64,000 bases of DNA, taken from positions 62,001 through 126,000 of the forward strand of contig CAZVYG010000002.1 in assembly GCA_964631605.1 (NCBI GenBank). Reading direction: 5' to 3'. The notes beneath the pieces are model-generated. The model saw nothing but the letters and a program-made list of their open reading frames with translations, was not told the DNA's origin and made no database searches. Both the position numbers and the translations under genes were made by a program. Source of the DNA: JARKQH01 sp964631605. Lineage in GTDB: Bacteria > Verrucomicrobiota > Verrucomicrobiia > Limisphaerales > UBA8199. Shown piece after piece: positions 45,712 to 54,692 of this stretch. The first letter of the stretch is position 1, and the number at the start of each line of letters is the position of its first letter.

Positions 45712-47070
45712 ATGACCCTCTTCAACACCATCGCCGTCGGGCTGAAGGAAATCTGGGCGCACAAATTCCGCTCGCTGCTGACCATGCTGGGCATCATTCT
45801 GGGCGTGGCCAGCCTGGTCGGAATGGCCGCCATCATCAAGGGCATGGAGAACGGCATGAAGGAAACCATGATCGCGATGGGCGGGGCGGACAAAGTGCTG
45901 CTGGAGCAACAGGACCTGCCGGTCGAACAGGAACACCTCGCTGACCAGGCTCCCGGCAAGACCATGGCTGACGTGGAGTCGCTGCGCCAAAGCGCCCCCC
46001 TGCTCCGGCTGGTTTCACCCGAAATGGCCGTCAACAACGTGGTCCTGAGCCGCGGCGACAAGATGAGCATTCCCAGCGAATGTGTCGGCGTCTGGCCGGC
46101 GGTGCTGGACATGAATCTGCACACGCTCCAGTACGGACGTTTTTTCACCGACCTGGACGAGGAGCAGGCCAACCCCGTTTGCGTGATTGGAACCGGAATT
46201 CGCGATGAGTTGTTCGGCGCCCCCGAGGAGGTCGGGCGGGAAATCATCCCCCTGGGCGAGACCATCTTCATCAATGGTCAGCCCTTTACCGTTGTCGGCA
46301 TGTTCGAGCGCTACGAAGGCGAACAAGAGCGAAAACTGCGCGAGGCCGCCGCCCGAAATCCCCAGCCGGCCCAGGCCGGTCCAAATCGGATGCGCGGGTT
46401 TGGCCGGCGGGGGGGAGGCTGGGCGTTCCAGCGCAAGAACATGACCATTTATATGCCCCTGAACACGGCCTGGATCCGCTTTCGCGCGGCCGGGGACCGG
46501 GATGGCATTCCCGACCCGCGGCTCAGCGACATTGATTTGAAGGTGGTGAACCTGGAGGAACTGGAGCCCGCCTTGCAACAGGCGCGCAACGTGCTGATGC
46601 TGTCGCATCGCGGGATCGAAGACTTCGGCTTTCGCACGCAGGAGAACCAACTGGACACCATCAATCAACAGATCCGGAACGCGCGGATGAGCGGGGGCAT
46701 CATCGCGGCGATCAGCCTGCTGGTAGGGGGGATTGGCATTATGAACATCATGCTGGCGAGCATTAACGAGCGGATTCGCGAGATCGGGATTTGCAAAGCG
46801 GTTGGCGCGACCGGCCTGGCCATCTTTACCCAGGTGCTGATCGAAAGCATCGTGATCGCGTTGCTGGGCGCCGCCCTCGGCGTGGTGACTTCGTACGGAT
46901 TTGTGCGGGTGCTGGAGTTGATTACTCCAACGGCCAACGCACCCGTCATTACACCGCAAGCCATGGTGATCGCCGTCGCTTTCAGCGCCGCGGTCGGAAT
47001 CTTTGCGGGATTGTTTCCGGCCTGGAAGGCCGCGCAGTTACATCCGATTCAAGCCCTGCGCTACGAGTAG
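45712..47070 (+). CDS. MacB/FtsX-type ABC permease, copy 2
   Basis: 452 residues, paralogue of the preceding gene: FRSLLTMLGIILGVASLVGMAA, EEVGREIIPLGETIFINGQPFTV, YMPLNTAWIRFRA, GGIGIMNIMLASINERIREIGICKAVGA and FPAWKAAQLHPIQALRYE. ATG 45712 follows the previous stop by 21 bases. Tandem duplication followed by divergence fits a heterodimeric permease using one ATPase. Substrate unknown: drugs, lipoproteins or peptides are all possible. Confidence 0.93.
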   Translation: MTLFNTIAVGLKEIWAHKFRSLLTMLGIILGVASLVGMAAIIKGMENGMKETMIAMGGADKVLLEQQDLPVEQEHLADQAPGKTMADVESLRQSAPLLRLVSPEMAVNNVVLSRGDKMSIPSECVGVWPAVLDMNLHTLQYGRFFTDLDEEQANPVCVIGTGIRDELFGAPEEVGREIIPLGETIFINGQPFTVVGMFERYEGEQERKLREAAARNPQPAQAGPNRMRGFGRRGGGWAFQRKNMTIYMPLNTAWIRFRAAGDRDGIPDPRLSDIDLKVVNLEELEPALQQARNVLMLSHRGIEDFGFRTQENQLDTINQQIRNARMSGGIIAAISLLVGGIGIMNIMLASINERIREIGICKAVGATGLAIFTQVLIESIVIALLGAALGVVTSYGFVRVLELITPTANAPVITPQAMVIAVAFSAAVGIFAGLFPAWKAAQLHPIQALRYE

Positions 47071-47189
47071 GCTGCCAACCGCGCCGGGTTTGGGCCAGCA
47101 AGGCGGCGGCTGTGTGCGAGGGGCGAGGGAGGGTTTTTTGCGCGGCGGTGGACTTGCCCGGCGTGGGGTCGGGGTTTAGGCTGAAGCCG

Positions 47190-48371
47190 ATGTATTACCG
47201 AAGGTTTGGACGAACAGGGCTTTCGATGCCGGTGATATCCTGTGGCGGAATGCGCTACCAGTATAAGTGGCAGGATACGCCATGGCACGAAATCCCGGCA
47301 GACAACCAGGCGAACCTCGAAGCCTGCATCCACCGGGCCCTGGAGCTGGGCATTCACCATATTGAAACCGCGCGCGGTTATGGCACCTCGGAGATGCAAC
47401 TGGGCCGGATTCTGCCCAAGCTCCCTCGGGACAAAATCATCGTGCAGACCAAGGTGACTCCGAAGGAAACACCGGCCGAGTTTGTTCAAACCTTTGAAAC
47501 GTCGCTGGGGTATATTGGGCTGGAGCATGTGGATCTCCTGGCGTTGCACGGCATCAACAATCGCCAACTCCTGGAGTGGGCGCTGAAGCCCAACGGCTGC
47601 CTGGCAGCCGCCCGGCGGCTGCAGAGGGAAGGGCGCGCGCGATTCCTGGGCTTCTCAACCCATGCCACAACCGATGTCATCCTCGAAGCCGTGGAGACGG
47701 GCGAATTTGATTACGTCAACCTCCATTGGTATTTCGTGAACGAGCTGAATTGGCCGGCTGTGGAGGCCGCCCGGCGATTGGACATGGGGGTGTTTATCAT
47801 CAGTCCAAACGACAAGGGCGGCAAACTTTACGAACCGCCCCGCAAACTGATGGACCTATGCGCGCCGCTCACCCCGATGCAGTTCAACGATCTTTACTGC
47901 CTCTCGCGGCCAGAGGTCCACACTTTAAGCTGCGGCGTGAGCCGACCGTCCGACTTTGACGAGCACGTGGCCGGCTTGAGGTACTATGAGCGCCTGGACG
48001 ACGTGGTGCCCCCGATCGAGCGGCGTCTCCGGGCGGAGATGGAGCGGGTGCTGGGCGCCGACTGGTGCGCGCGTTGGTCTGAGGGACTGCCACAGTATGT
48101 GGACGTGCCGGGCGAGGTGAACCTGCTGGAGATTCTGCGCTTGTGGACCTATGCAACGTCACTGGACCTGGTGGGGTGGGCGAAGATGCGCTACAACCTC
48201 CTGGGTCAGGCCGACCACTGGTTCCCGGGTGAAAACGCGGCCCATGTCAACGCCCGCAGCCTTCAGCCATGCCTGAGGCAGAGCCCCTTTGCGGACCGAA
48301 TCCCGGCCATTTTGCAGGAGGCGCACCGCCGCTTTTTTGAAAAGCCGGTTCAGCGGCTGAGTCAAAGCTGA
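47190..48371 (+). CDS. Aldo/keto reductase family protein
   Basis: 393 residues: an AKR barrel (about 1-270; YYRRFGRTGLSMPVISCGGMRY) and a C-terminal helical extension. The catalytic tetrad reads Glu59-Tyr64-Lys88-His120 (ETARGYG, VQTKV, LALHGIN): the usual Asp is Glu. The C-terminal part (from about 280) has none of the cysteines of ferredoxin-like relatives. ATG 47190 is chosen by the conserved start, though the frame is open further upstream inside the permease gene. Substrate unknown. Confidence 0.88.
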   Translation: MYYRRFGRTGLSMPVISCGGMRYQYKWQDTPWHEIPADNQANLEACIHRALELGIHHIETARGYGTSEMQLGRILPKLPRDKIIVQTKVTPKETPAEFVQTFETSLGYIGLEHVDLLALHGINNRQLLEWALKPNGCLAAARRLQREGRARFLGFSTHATTDVILEAVETGEFDYVNLHWYFVNELNWPAVEAARRLDMGVFIISPNDKGGKLYEPPRKLMDLCAPLTPMQFNDLYCLSRPEVHTLSCGVSRPSDFDEHVAGLRYYERLDDVVPPIERRLRAEMERVLGADWCARWSEGLPQYVDVPGEVNLLEILRLWTYATSLDLVGWAKMRYNLLGQADHWFPGENAAHVNARSLQPCLRQSPFADRIPAILQEAHRRFFEKPVQRLSQS

Positions 48372-48379
48372 CCGGTGTA

Positions 48380-48418
48380 GGCGGCCACCCACCGCCGGCG
48401 GGTTGTGGGTGCGCTGCC
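48380..48418. terminator. Bidirectional hairpin between converging genes
   Basis: CACCCAC (48386-48392) pairs with GTGGGTG (48405-48411), extended by GGCGGC and GCTGCC with one mismatch. It lies between the aldo/keto reductase stop (48371) and the ompH stop (48433). No T-run. Confidence 0.5.
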
Positions 48419-48432
48419 TGCCGCAAAGCCCG

Positions 48433-49050
48433 CTACTTCTTGCCGCCGGCTGAGGCGTCAGGCTTGCTGTCGGACGCCGGCGCAGTGGCGTTCAATTCCT
48501 TGAGAACGTCCTGGGTCAGGTCGTGTTCGTTGTTGTTATAAAGGACGACCGGCGTGCGATTGACACTCTCGGCGGCGCTGTCAATCACCAGGGAGTAAGC
48601 GGCGGACTTGGCCCGCGCCGTCACGATGGTGCGAATTTCCGTCAGGATGTTCTCCCGCAGGCGCTTGGTCTGCTCCTCAATTGTCACGGCAGCCTGCCGT
48701 TGATACTGTTGCATGACTTCTTCCTGGTCCCGCAAGTATTTGAGCTTGTCCTCGGCGGCGCGTTTGCGCTTCTCGCGCTCCTCGGCGCTGACGGCCGGGT
48801 CGTTGGCGTCAACCATCAGTTTATCGTATTCTTCCCTGGCCGTTTTGCGGTCCTGGACCATGTTATTGAATTCCTTCTCGATATCCGCCCGGCGCTCTTT
48901 AACGATGTTTTGCGCCTGTTTGGTCTTCCAGTAGTTCTCAAAGACCTTGCCCAAATCAATGGTGGCGATGCGACTCTGCCCATAAGCGGAGAGACTTAAA
49001 AAACCGGCCAGCAGCATACCGGCCATCATTCTGATCAAGAGATGTTTCAT
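48433..49050 (-). CDS. OmpH/Skp-like periplasmic chaperone
   Basis: 205-residue chaperone that holds unfolded outer-membrane proteins on their way to BAM. Signal peptide (LLAGFLSLSAYGQ), core strand RIATIDLGKVFENYWKTKQAQ, long basic coiled-coil tentacles (about 55-150) and a C-terminal strand (YSLVIDSAAE). It lies 136 bases downstream of bamA on the same strand, the standard order, although lpxD/fabZ do not follow. Confidence 0.92.
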   Translation of the reverse strand: MKHLLIRMMAGMLLAGFLSLSAYGQSRIATIDLGKVFENYWKTKQAQNIVKERRADIEKEFNNMVQDRKTAREEYDKLMVDANDPAVSAEEREKRKRAAEDKLKYLRDQEEVMQQYQRQAAVTIEEQTKRLRENILTEIRTIVTARAKSAAYSLVIDSAAESVNRTPVVLYNNNEHDLTQDVLKELNATAPASDSKPDASAGGKK

Positions 49051-49186
49051 AAACTGTTCAACAGAAAAGCATATTGCGGAGACCGCGCCAATTCAAAAGT
49101 GCCAAAGCCCCAAACGCCTGCCAAAAGCGCTGGGCGCAACAATTCATGCCTGTGATAGGACAGGTGGGCGGAGAATTTGTTCAGAC

Positions 49187-51580
49187 TTAGAATTCCCGGG
49201 TGTAGCCCACGCCAAACTGGAAGCGTCCGGAGCCGCTGCTGTATTCGTCGTGGTGGATCGGCACCCCATAGTCCAGGCGCAAGGGGCCAATGGGAAGGTT
49301 GAGCCGGAGGCCAACACCCCAGTTGTCACTGAAATTACTGGCGCTGAAGTCGTAGGAATCCACGTTGACGGCGCCAATGTCGTAAAAGACCGCGAAACGC
49401 AGTCGTTCGATGATGGGGATGCTGTATTCCGCGGTGCCAAACCAATAGGTGTTGCCCCCCACCGGTTCGTCGAAATAGAGCTCGCGGGGGCTGATACTGC
49501 GGTACTCGAAGCCGCGGAGACTGTAAAGCCCTCCAAGGTAGAAGCGTTCGTAGAAGGGGACGCTTTCGTCCGAGCCATACGCTTCGGCCACGCCCGTGCG
49601 GCCGACCAGCTCCAAAACGTGGCCTTTGGCCAGGCCTTTGAAATACCAGGCCGTTTTAAGTTCGAGTTTGTAGAAGTCCTTTTCGCCCCCAAAGGGGCCG
49701 CCCACGACCTCCCCGCTCAGCTCCGTGCGCTGCCCTTTGTCGGGCAGTTGAACGCTATTGCGGGTATCGTAGGCCAGCGAAGCGCCCACCCGCGAGAGGA
49801 GGCTGTGTCCGCGCTCGGCATAAATCGAGGGTGGGGTGTTGAAGGCGAAGTAGCCGTTCTCGAGCAGGATACCGACGTCCTCGAGGGTATAATTGACGCT
49901 GCCGATGAGGAAATCGCTGCCCAGGGCGCGAGTGAGGCTGACGCGGCCGCCGCCGCGAGTCACATCGTAAACGTCGCCCGGGCTTTCATAGCCGAGATCT
50001 CGGTAATAGAGGTCCACACCCAAGGCCAGCTTGCGCCCCAGGAACCAAGGCTCGATGAACGAGGCAAGGTAATCCTGCCGTTGGGTGCCGAGTTGCATTC
50101 GCAACCGGAGTTTCTGGCCGCCGCCGGTGAACGTCGGGGGATGAAACAGGTCGAAGTTGCCCTGACTGATCTCGGCAAAGCCCACTATCGAGTCCACCGA
50201 GCTGAACCCCGCGCCCATGGTGAGGTTGCCGGTGTTTTTCTCGTCCACACCGATGACCAGGTCGCGGCGGTTGGGAACAACCGTAGGTTCGGGGCGCGCG
50301 TCCACTTTCTCGAAATACTGCAAGCCTTCGAGCCGCTGGCGGCTCCGTTTGACCCGGACCATGTCGAAGACCTCGCCTGGCGAGACGGCCAGCTCGCGCC
50401 GGATGACCCGGTCTTTGGTCTTGGTATTGCCGCGGATTTCGATTTTTTCGATAAAGGCTTGCTGGCCCTCCTGGATGCGGAATTCCAGGTCCATGGTGCC
50501 GGTTTCGGTATTGGGGATTCTGACGACGTTCAGATTCCGGCCGGTCCCGACATCAATGTAACCCTTGGAGCCATAGAAATCCTCGACCGCTTCGGAGTCC
50601 TGGGCGAGGCCCTTGGGGCTGAATACATCGCCGACATCCATCGGCAGCCCATTGGGGCCGAGCTTGGCTTTGCCCCGCTTCATGGCATGCACGCGCTGAA
50701 GCCCATTGGTTATTTCGGCATAGCTGAAAATCTTGTTGCCTTCGAACTTGACCGAGCCGACATGGTATTGGCGGCCTTCCTCGATGATAAAGCGGACCAC
50801 CAGGGTGCGGGGCGAGAGCTGCTCGGTTTGGACGTCTTTAAGCTCGAAATCAATGTATCCCTTGTTGCGATAGAAGTCGGCGAGCTTTTCGCGGTCGTCC
50901 TGTAACTGGTCATCCTTGAGATAACCACTGCCGGTAATCCAGGAAAACATCCAGTGCTTGCGGGTTTTGACGACCTTGCGCAACTGTTTCTCCGGGAAAG
51001 CACTGGCGCCCACGAACTGGACCTCGGCGATCTTCAACTTGGGACTCTCGGTGATCTCAAATGTGACGGTTCCCCGCCCGGCCGCCTCGTCAATGCTGAC
51101 CACGTACTTGACTTCGGTCCGTTGGTAACCGGCTTTCTGGTAAAGCGTTTGGATTTCCTGGGTGTCGGTGAAGAGCTTCCGCTCATCCAGGGGCTCCTCG
51201 ACTTTTGAGGAGATTTTTTTCAACAGCTTGGCGTCCCGGTATTTCTTATTTCCCTGGAATTTGATTTCGACCAGGCGGGGCTTGCCCTGCACGATATAGG
51301 TCAGGGTGACGCCGTTGGTGGAGGTGGTTTCGGAGACCTGGATATTGTAAAACAGGCCGGTGCTGTAAAGGTTGCGCACGTCGTCATCCACGGCGGTGCG
51401 AAGGTAAGGATCGCCGGGCTTGACGCGGATGTTGGAGCGAATCAACTCTTCGCTGACCGACTGGGGTCCGACGAATTTAATCTCTATGCCGGCCACCTTG
51501 GGCGGAGCCGGCTGCGCCCCCATGGGCAAGCCCGCCATCATCAGCAACCCTGCGCACGCGCAGAACAGGAATCTCATCAT
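49187..51580 (-). CDS. bamA: Outer membrane protein assembly factor BamA
   Basis: 797-residue Omp85 protein that inserts beta-barrels into the outer membrane. Signal peptide, five POTRA domains (about 25-440; for example FVGPQSVSEELIRSNIRVKPGDPY, IEKIEIRGNTKTKDRVIRREL) and a 16-strand barrel with the conserved FYLGGLYSLRGFEYRSISP loop (VRGF-like). The last residue is Phe (GVGYTREF), the classic barrel-assembly signal. ATG 51580 is 8 bases after the dnaB stop, so the two genes are probably co-transcribed. Confidence 0.96.
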   Translation of the reverse strand: MMRFLFCACAGLLMMAGLPMGAQPAPPKVAGIEIKFVGPQSVSEELIRSNIRVKPGDPYLRTAVDDDVRNLYSTGLFYNIQVSETTSTNGVTLTYIVQGKPRLVEIKFQGNKKYRDAKLLKKISSKVEEPLDERKLFTDTQEIQTLYQKAGYQRTEVKYVVSIDEAAGRGTVTFEITESPKLKIAEVQFVGASAFPEKQLRKVVKTRKHWMFSWITGSGYLKDDQLQDDREKLADFYRNKGYIDFELKDVQTEQLSPRTLVVRFIIEEGRQYHVGSVKFEGNKIFSYAEITNGLQRVHAMKRGKAKLGPNGLPMDVGDVFSPKGLAQDSEAVEDFYGSKGYIDVGTGRNLNVVRIPNTETGTMDLEFRIQEGQQAFIEKIEIRGNTKTKDRVIRRELAVSPGEVFDMVRVKRSRQRLEGLQYFEKVDARPEPTVVPNRRDLVIGVDEKNTGNLTMGAGFSSVDSIVGFAEISQGNFDLFHPPTFTGGGQKLRLRMQLGTQRQDYLASFIEPWFLGRKLALGVDLYYRDLGYESPGDVYDVTRGGGRVSLTRALGSDFLIGSVNYTLEDVGILLENGYFAFNTPPSIYAERGHSLLSRVGASLAYDTRNSVQLPDKGQRTELSGEVVGGPFGGEKDFYKLELKTAWYFKGLAKGHVLELVGRTGVAEAYGSDESVPFYERFYLGGLYSLRGFEYRSISPRELYFDEPVGGNTYWFGTAEYSIPIIERLRFAVFYDIGAVNVDSYDFSASNFSDNWGVGLRLNLPIGPLRLDYGVPIHHDEYSSGSGRFQFGVGYTREF

Positions 51581-51588
51581 GGGATGGG

Positions 51589-53043
51589 TCAGTTAGGCAT
51601 ATCTTCGTCGCCTACTTTGGCGGCGCTTTCAAACCGTGTAAAGGGTTTCAAGAAGGTCAAATGCACATCGCCGGTCGGCCCATTGCGCTGCTTGGCAATC
51701 AAGAGGTTGACAGGCACGGCGTCTTCCTCGGTGGCGGCCGCGGCTTCCTCGTCATCCGCATTGGGCTTGTACAAAAGGCCGACCAGGTCCGCGTCCTGCT
51801 CGATGGCGCCGGACTCGCGCAGGTCGGACATGCGCGGTTTCCGGTTCTTTTCGCGCTCGAGTTCGCGGTTCAACTGGCTCAGGACAATCACCGGCACATT
51901 CAATTCCTTGGCCAACGCCTTGATGCCGTTGGAGATATCGGCGATTTCCTGTTGCCGGTTTTCCGCACGGCGCGAAGTAGAATGCAGGAGCTGAAGGTAG
52001 TCAATGACGAAAAGCTTGATGCCGTACTGCTGGGACATGCGGCGGGCCTTGGCGCGAAGCTGGAGGATGGAGAGGCCGCCCGAATCGTCAATGAACAAGG
52101 GAGCGCTCGCCAGGGTGCCGGCCGCGCCGGTCAGCTTGGGAAAATCGCGCTCGGCGAGAAAACCCTCGCGGACGTTGCGCAGGTTGACGCGGGAACGGGA
52201 GCAGAGCATCCGCAGCACCAGGGACTCGGAGGTCATTTCCAGGCTGAACACGCCTACGGGGAGTTTCAAGTCCACTGCCACGTGCTCGGCAATGTTCATC
52301 GCCAGGGAGGTTTTGCCCATCGAAGGGCGGGCCGCGATGACAATCATTTCGCCCCCGTGCAGTCCGCTGGTCATTTTGTCCAGGTCGGGGAAGCCGGTGG
52401 CGATGCCGGTGAGCATGCCCTGACGCTGATGATAATCCTCGATGGTGTTGATGGCCTTCTTGACCAGCTCCTTGATGGTATTAGCGTGGTCCTGCACACG
52501 GGATTCGCTGATCCGCAGGACATCCCGCTCGACTTCATCCAGGAGCACATCCACCTCCCCCTCGTGGTCATAAACCCGGCCCACCACCTCGGTGCAAACA
52601 CGGATCATCTTCCGCAGCAAATGCTTCTCGCGAACGATGTCGAGGTAGTAACTCAGGTTGGCCGCCGATGGCACCTTGTCCGGCAGGGTGGCCAGATAGG
52701 TGATGCCGCCGACCTGTTCCAACAATTGCCGGTCCTTTAGCCGCTGCTGGAGGGTGATCAGGTCAATCGCCTCGCGCGCGTCATACATGTCGGCCAGCAC
52801 GCCGAAAATGGTCTGGTGGCGCAGGTCGTAGAACACCTCGGCCCCCGGCTTGAGCTTTTCGAGGCACTCACCCATGGACTCATTCGGGGCCAGGAGAATG
52901 CAGCCAAGCACCCCCTGCTCCGCTTCAGGGGAATGCGGCGGCAACCGGTCAACCCGCCCCCCCTCGGGGGCGGATGGCGGACGGCGGGGACTCCGCTTCA
53001 AATCGGAGGCCGGAACGGCGCTGTCGCTAATGGCATCAATCAT
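51589..53043 (-). CDS. dnaB: Replicative DNA helicase DnaB
   Basis: 484-residue hexameric fork helicase. N-terminal DnaG-interaction domain (about 35-145; PPHSPEAEQGVLGCILL), linker and RecA-like motor with Walker A ARPSMGKTS (238-246), IKLFVIDYLQLL (Walker B) and VPVIVLSQLNRELE (motif with the glutamine sensor). The first 35 residues are Pro/Arg-rich and not conserved. ATG 53043. Upstream lie a small hairpin and two DnaA-box-like 9-mers. It leads the transcript into bamA and ompH, an unusual mix. Confidence 0.97.
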   Translation of the reverse strand: MIDAISDSAVPASDLKRSPRRPPSAPEGGRVDRLPPHSPEAEQGVLGCILLAPNESMGECLEKLKPGAEVFYDLRHQTIFGVLADMYDAREAIDLITLQQRLKDRQLLEQVGGITYLATLPDKVPSAANLSYYLDIVREKHLLRKMIRVCTEVVGRVYDHEGEVDVLLDEVERDVLRISESRVQDHANTIKELVKKAINTIEDYHQRQGMLTGIATGFPDLDKMTSGLHGGEMIVIAARPSMGKTSLAMNIAEHVAVDLKLPVGVFSLEMTSESLVLRMLCSRSRVNLRNVREGFLAERDFPKLTGAAGTLASAPLFIDDSGGLSILQLRAKARRMSQQYGIKLFVIDYLQLLHSTSRRAENRQQEIADISNGIKALAKELNVPVIVLSQLNRELEREKNRKPRMSDLRESGAIEQDADLVGLLYKPNADDEEAAAATEEDAVPVNLLIAKQRNGPTGDVHLTFLKPFTRFESAAKVGDEDMPN

Positions 53044-53373
53044 CTTACTACCAAACGCAATTCGGGTTCGAGTAACAACCCGGAGTTATTGAACCTTAGT
53101 CACAGGTTCTTCACAAGCCCGGAAGGAACAGACCCGGGAGCAGAGGGGGGCGCGGCTGCCAGCCAATCCATGGCCAAGATTCCATCATCGCTCTGGGCAG
53201 GCGCAGCGGCGCGCGGGTCAAGCGGCCCTACAGGATCGCTTGCGAGTCTCGAGGATGGCGCCCGGCGTTGTCTCGGAGCAGGACTTTCGACTGCAGAGAA
53301 TGCGAAGCTGCTTGCCTGGTCCCGTTCATGGCGTTAAAAAAGAGTCAGGTCCAGAACAACGAAGGACAATGAT
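53044..53373. promoter_or_regulatory. Divergent dnaB/glgC region with DnaA-box-like sites
   Basis: 330 bases without a gene. TTAGTCACA (53096-53104) and TTCTTCACA (53107-53115) each differ by one base from TTATNCACA, lie in the same orientation 11 bases apart and sit 50-70 bases upstream of dnaB. CGGGTT and AACCCG (53063-53082) can form a leader hairpin. For glgC, AAGGA lies about 8 bases before its ATG. No convincing promoter hexamers stand out. Confidence 0.4.
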
Positions 53374-54681
53374 ATGTCAAGAACCGGCCGCCAATCGGTA
53401 AATACCAGCAACGTTCTCTCGGTTATCATGGGAGGGGGCCAGGGTACCCGGCTGTTCCCGCTAACCAAGGAGCGCTCGAAGCCCGCTGTTCCTTTGGCCG
53501 GAAAGTACCGGCTGGTGGACGTCCCGATCTCGAATTGCATCAACTCCGGCCTGCGCCGCATTTACCTATTGACCCAATTCAATTCGGCCTCGCTGCACCG
53601 ACACATTTCCCAGTCCTATAAGTTCGATCATTTCACGGGGGGATTTGTCGAAATTCTGGCGGCGGAGCAGACCTACCAGGACACGTCGTGGTACCAGGGG
53701 ACGGCAGATGCCGTGCGCAAGAACGTGATCCATTTCCGCAACCACGATTGGGAGCACCTGCTGATTCTGAGCGGAGACCAGTTGTACCGGATGGATTTCC
53801 GACACATCATCAATCACCACATCGAAAACAATGCCGACGTCACCATCTCCACGATCCCGGTGCGGCGGCCCGAGGTGCCGGCGCTGGGCATTATGCAAAT
53901 GGAGGCGGATTGCCGAATCACGCGTTTTGTGGAGAAGCCCAAGGATCCCGCGGTTCAGGACTCGCTGCGGTTGGATCCGTCGTGGTACGAACGGCTGGGC
54001 ATTCGGGGCGAGGGCGAGTTTTTCCTGGCCTCGATGGGAATCTATGTGTTCAAGCGCGACGTGATTTTCAAGCTGCTGGACAATAACCTCACCGATTTTG
54101 GCAAGCACATCATTCCGGACGCCATTCCCCATTACCGCGTGTTTGCGTTCGTCTTTCAGGACTACTGGGAGGACATCGGCACCATTCGCGCGTTTTTCGA
54201 GGCCAACCTCGACCTGACCAGCGAACTGCCGCGCTTCAATTTCTTCGACATGAGCGCGCCGATCTTCAGCCGGCCCCGGTTCCTGCCGGGGTCGAAAATC
54301 AATGGCGCCAAGATTGATCATGCGGTGATTAGCGACGGTTGCATTCTGAACTACGCGACCATTTCCCAGAGCATCATCGGGCTGCGGTGTATCGTGGGAG
54401 CAGGGTCGGTTCTGCACCGCACCATTATGCTGGGCAGCGACTACTACGAGTCGCAGGAGTCCATTCTGGCGCATCAGCAGGCCGGCAAACCGCGGATCGG
54501 GGTGGGAGTCAACACCCGCATCGAAAACACGATCGTGGACAAGAACGCCCGCATCGGGGACAACGTGGTCATCTCGCCGACCGGCAAAGCGGAAACAGTG
54601 GATCATCCGCTCTACTACATCCGCGACGGCATCGTCATCATTCCCAAGAACGGCATCATCCCCGACGGCACGGTCATCTGA
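53374..54681 (+). CDS. glgC: Glucose-1-phosphate adenylyltransferase
   Basis: Makes ADP-glucose for glycogen synthesis, 435 residues. Nucleotide site SVIMGGGQGTRLFPLTKERSKPAVPLAGKY-type start, VDVPISNCINSGLRRIY, LILSGDQLYRMDF, FVEKPKD and YWEDIGTIRAF. The C-terminal left-handed beta-helix reads SIIGLRCIVGAGSVLHRTIMLGSDYYE and IVDKNARIG. Regulatory-site features look like the plant/cyanobacterial type rather than E. coli. No other glycogen gene is adjacent. Confidence 0.95.
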   Translation: MSRTGRQSVNTSNVLSVIMGGGQGTRLFPLTKERSKPAVPLAGKYRLVDVPISNCINSGLRRIYLLTQFNSASLHRHISQSYKFDHFTGGFVEILAAEQTYQDTSWYQGTADAVRKNVIHFRNHDWEHLLILSGDQLYRMDFRHIINHHIENNADVTISTIPVRRPEVPALGIMQMEADCRITRFVEKPKDPAVQDSLRLDPSWYERLGIRGEGEFFLASMGIYVFKRDVIFKLLDNNLTDFGKHIIPDAIPHYRVFAFVFQDYWEDIGTIRAFFEANLDLTSELPRFNFFDMSAPIFSRPRFLPGSKINGAKIDHAVISDGCILNYATISQSIIGLRCIVGAGSVLHRTIMLGSDYYESQESILAHQQAGKPRIGVGVNTRIENTIVDKNARIGDNVVISPTGKAETVDHPLYYIRDGIVIIPKNGIIPDGTVI

Positions 54682-54692
54682 AACTGAAGTCC

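Noticed and set aside
44440..45990. 516-codon antisense frame across the permease genes
   Set aside because: His/Gln/Asp-rich shadow with no domain; both permeases on the plus strand are complete.
49250..50905. 551-codon plus-strand frame opposite bamA
   Set aside because: Shadow frame; BamA POTRA and barrel motifs are clear on the minus strand.
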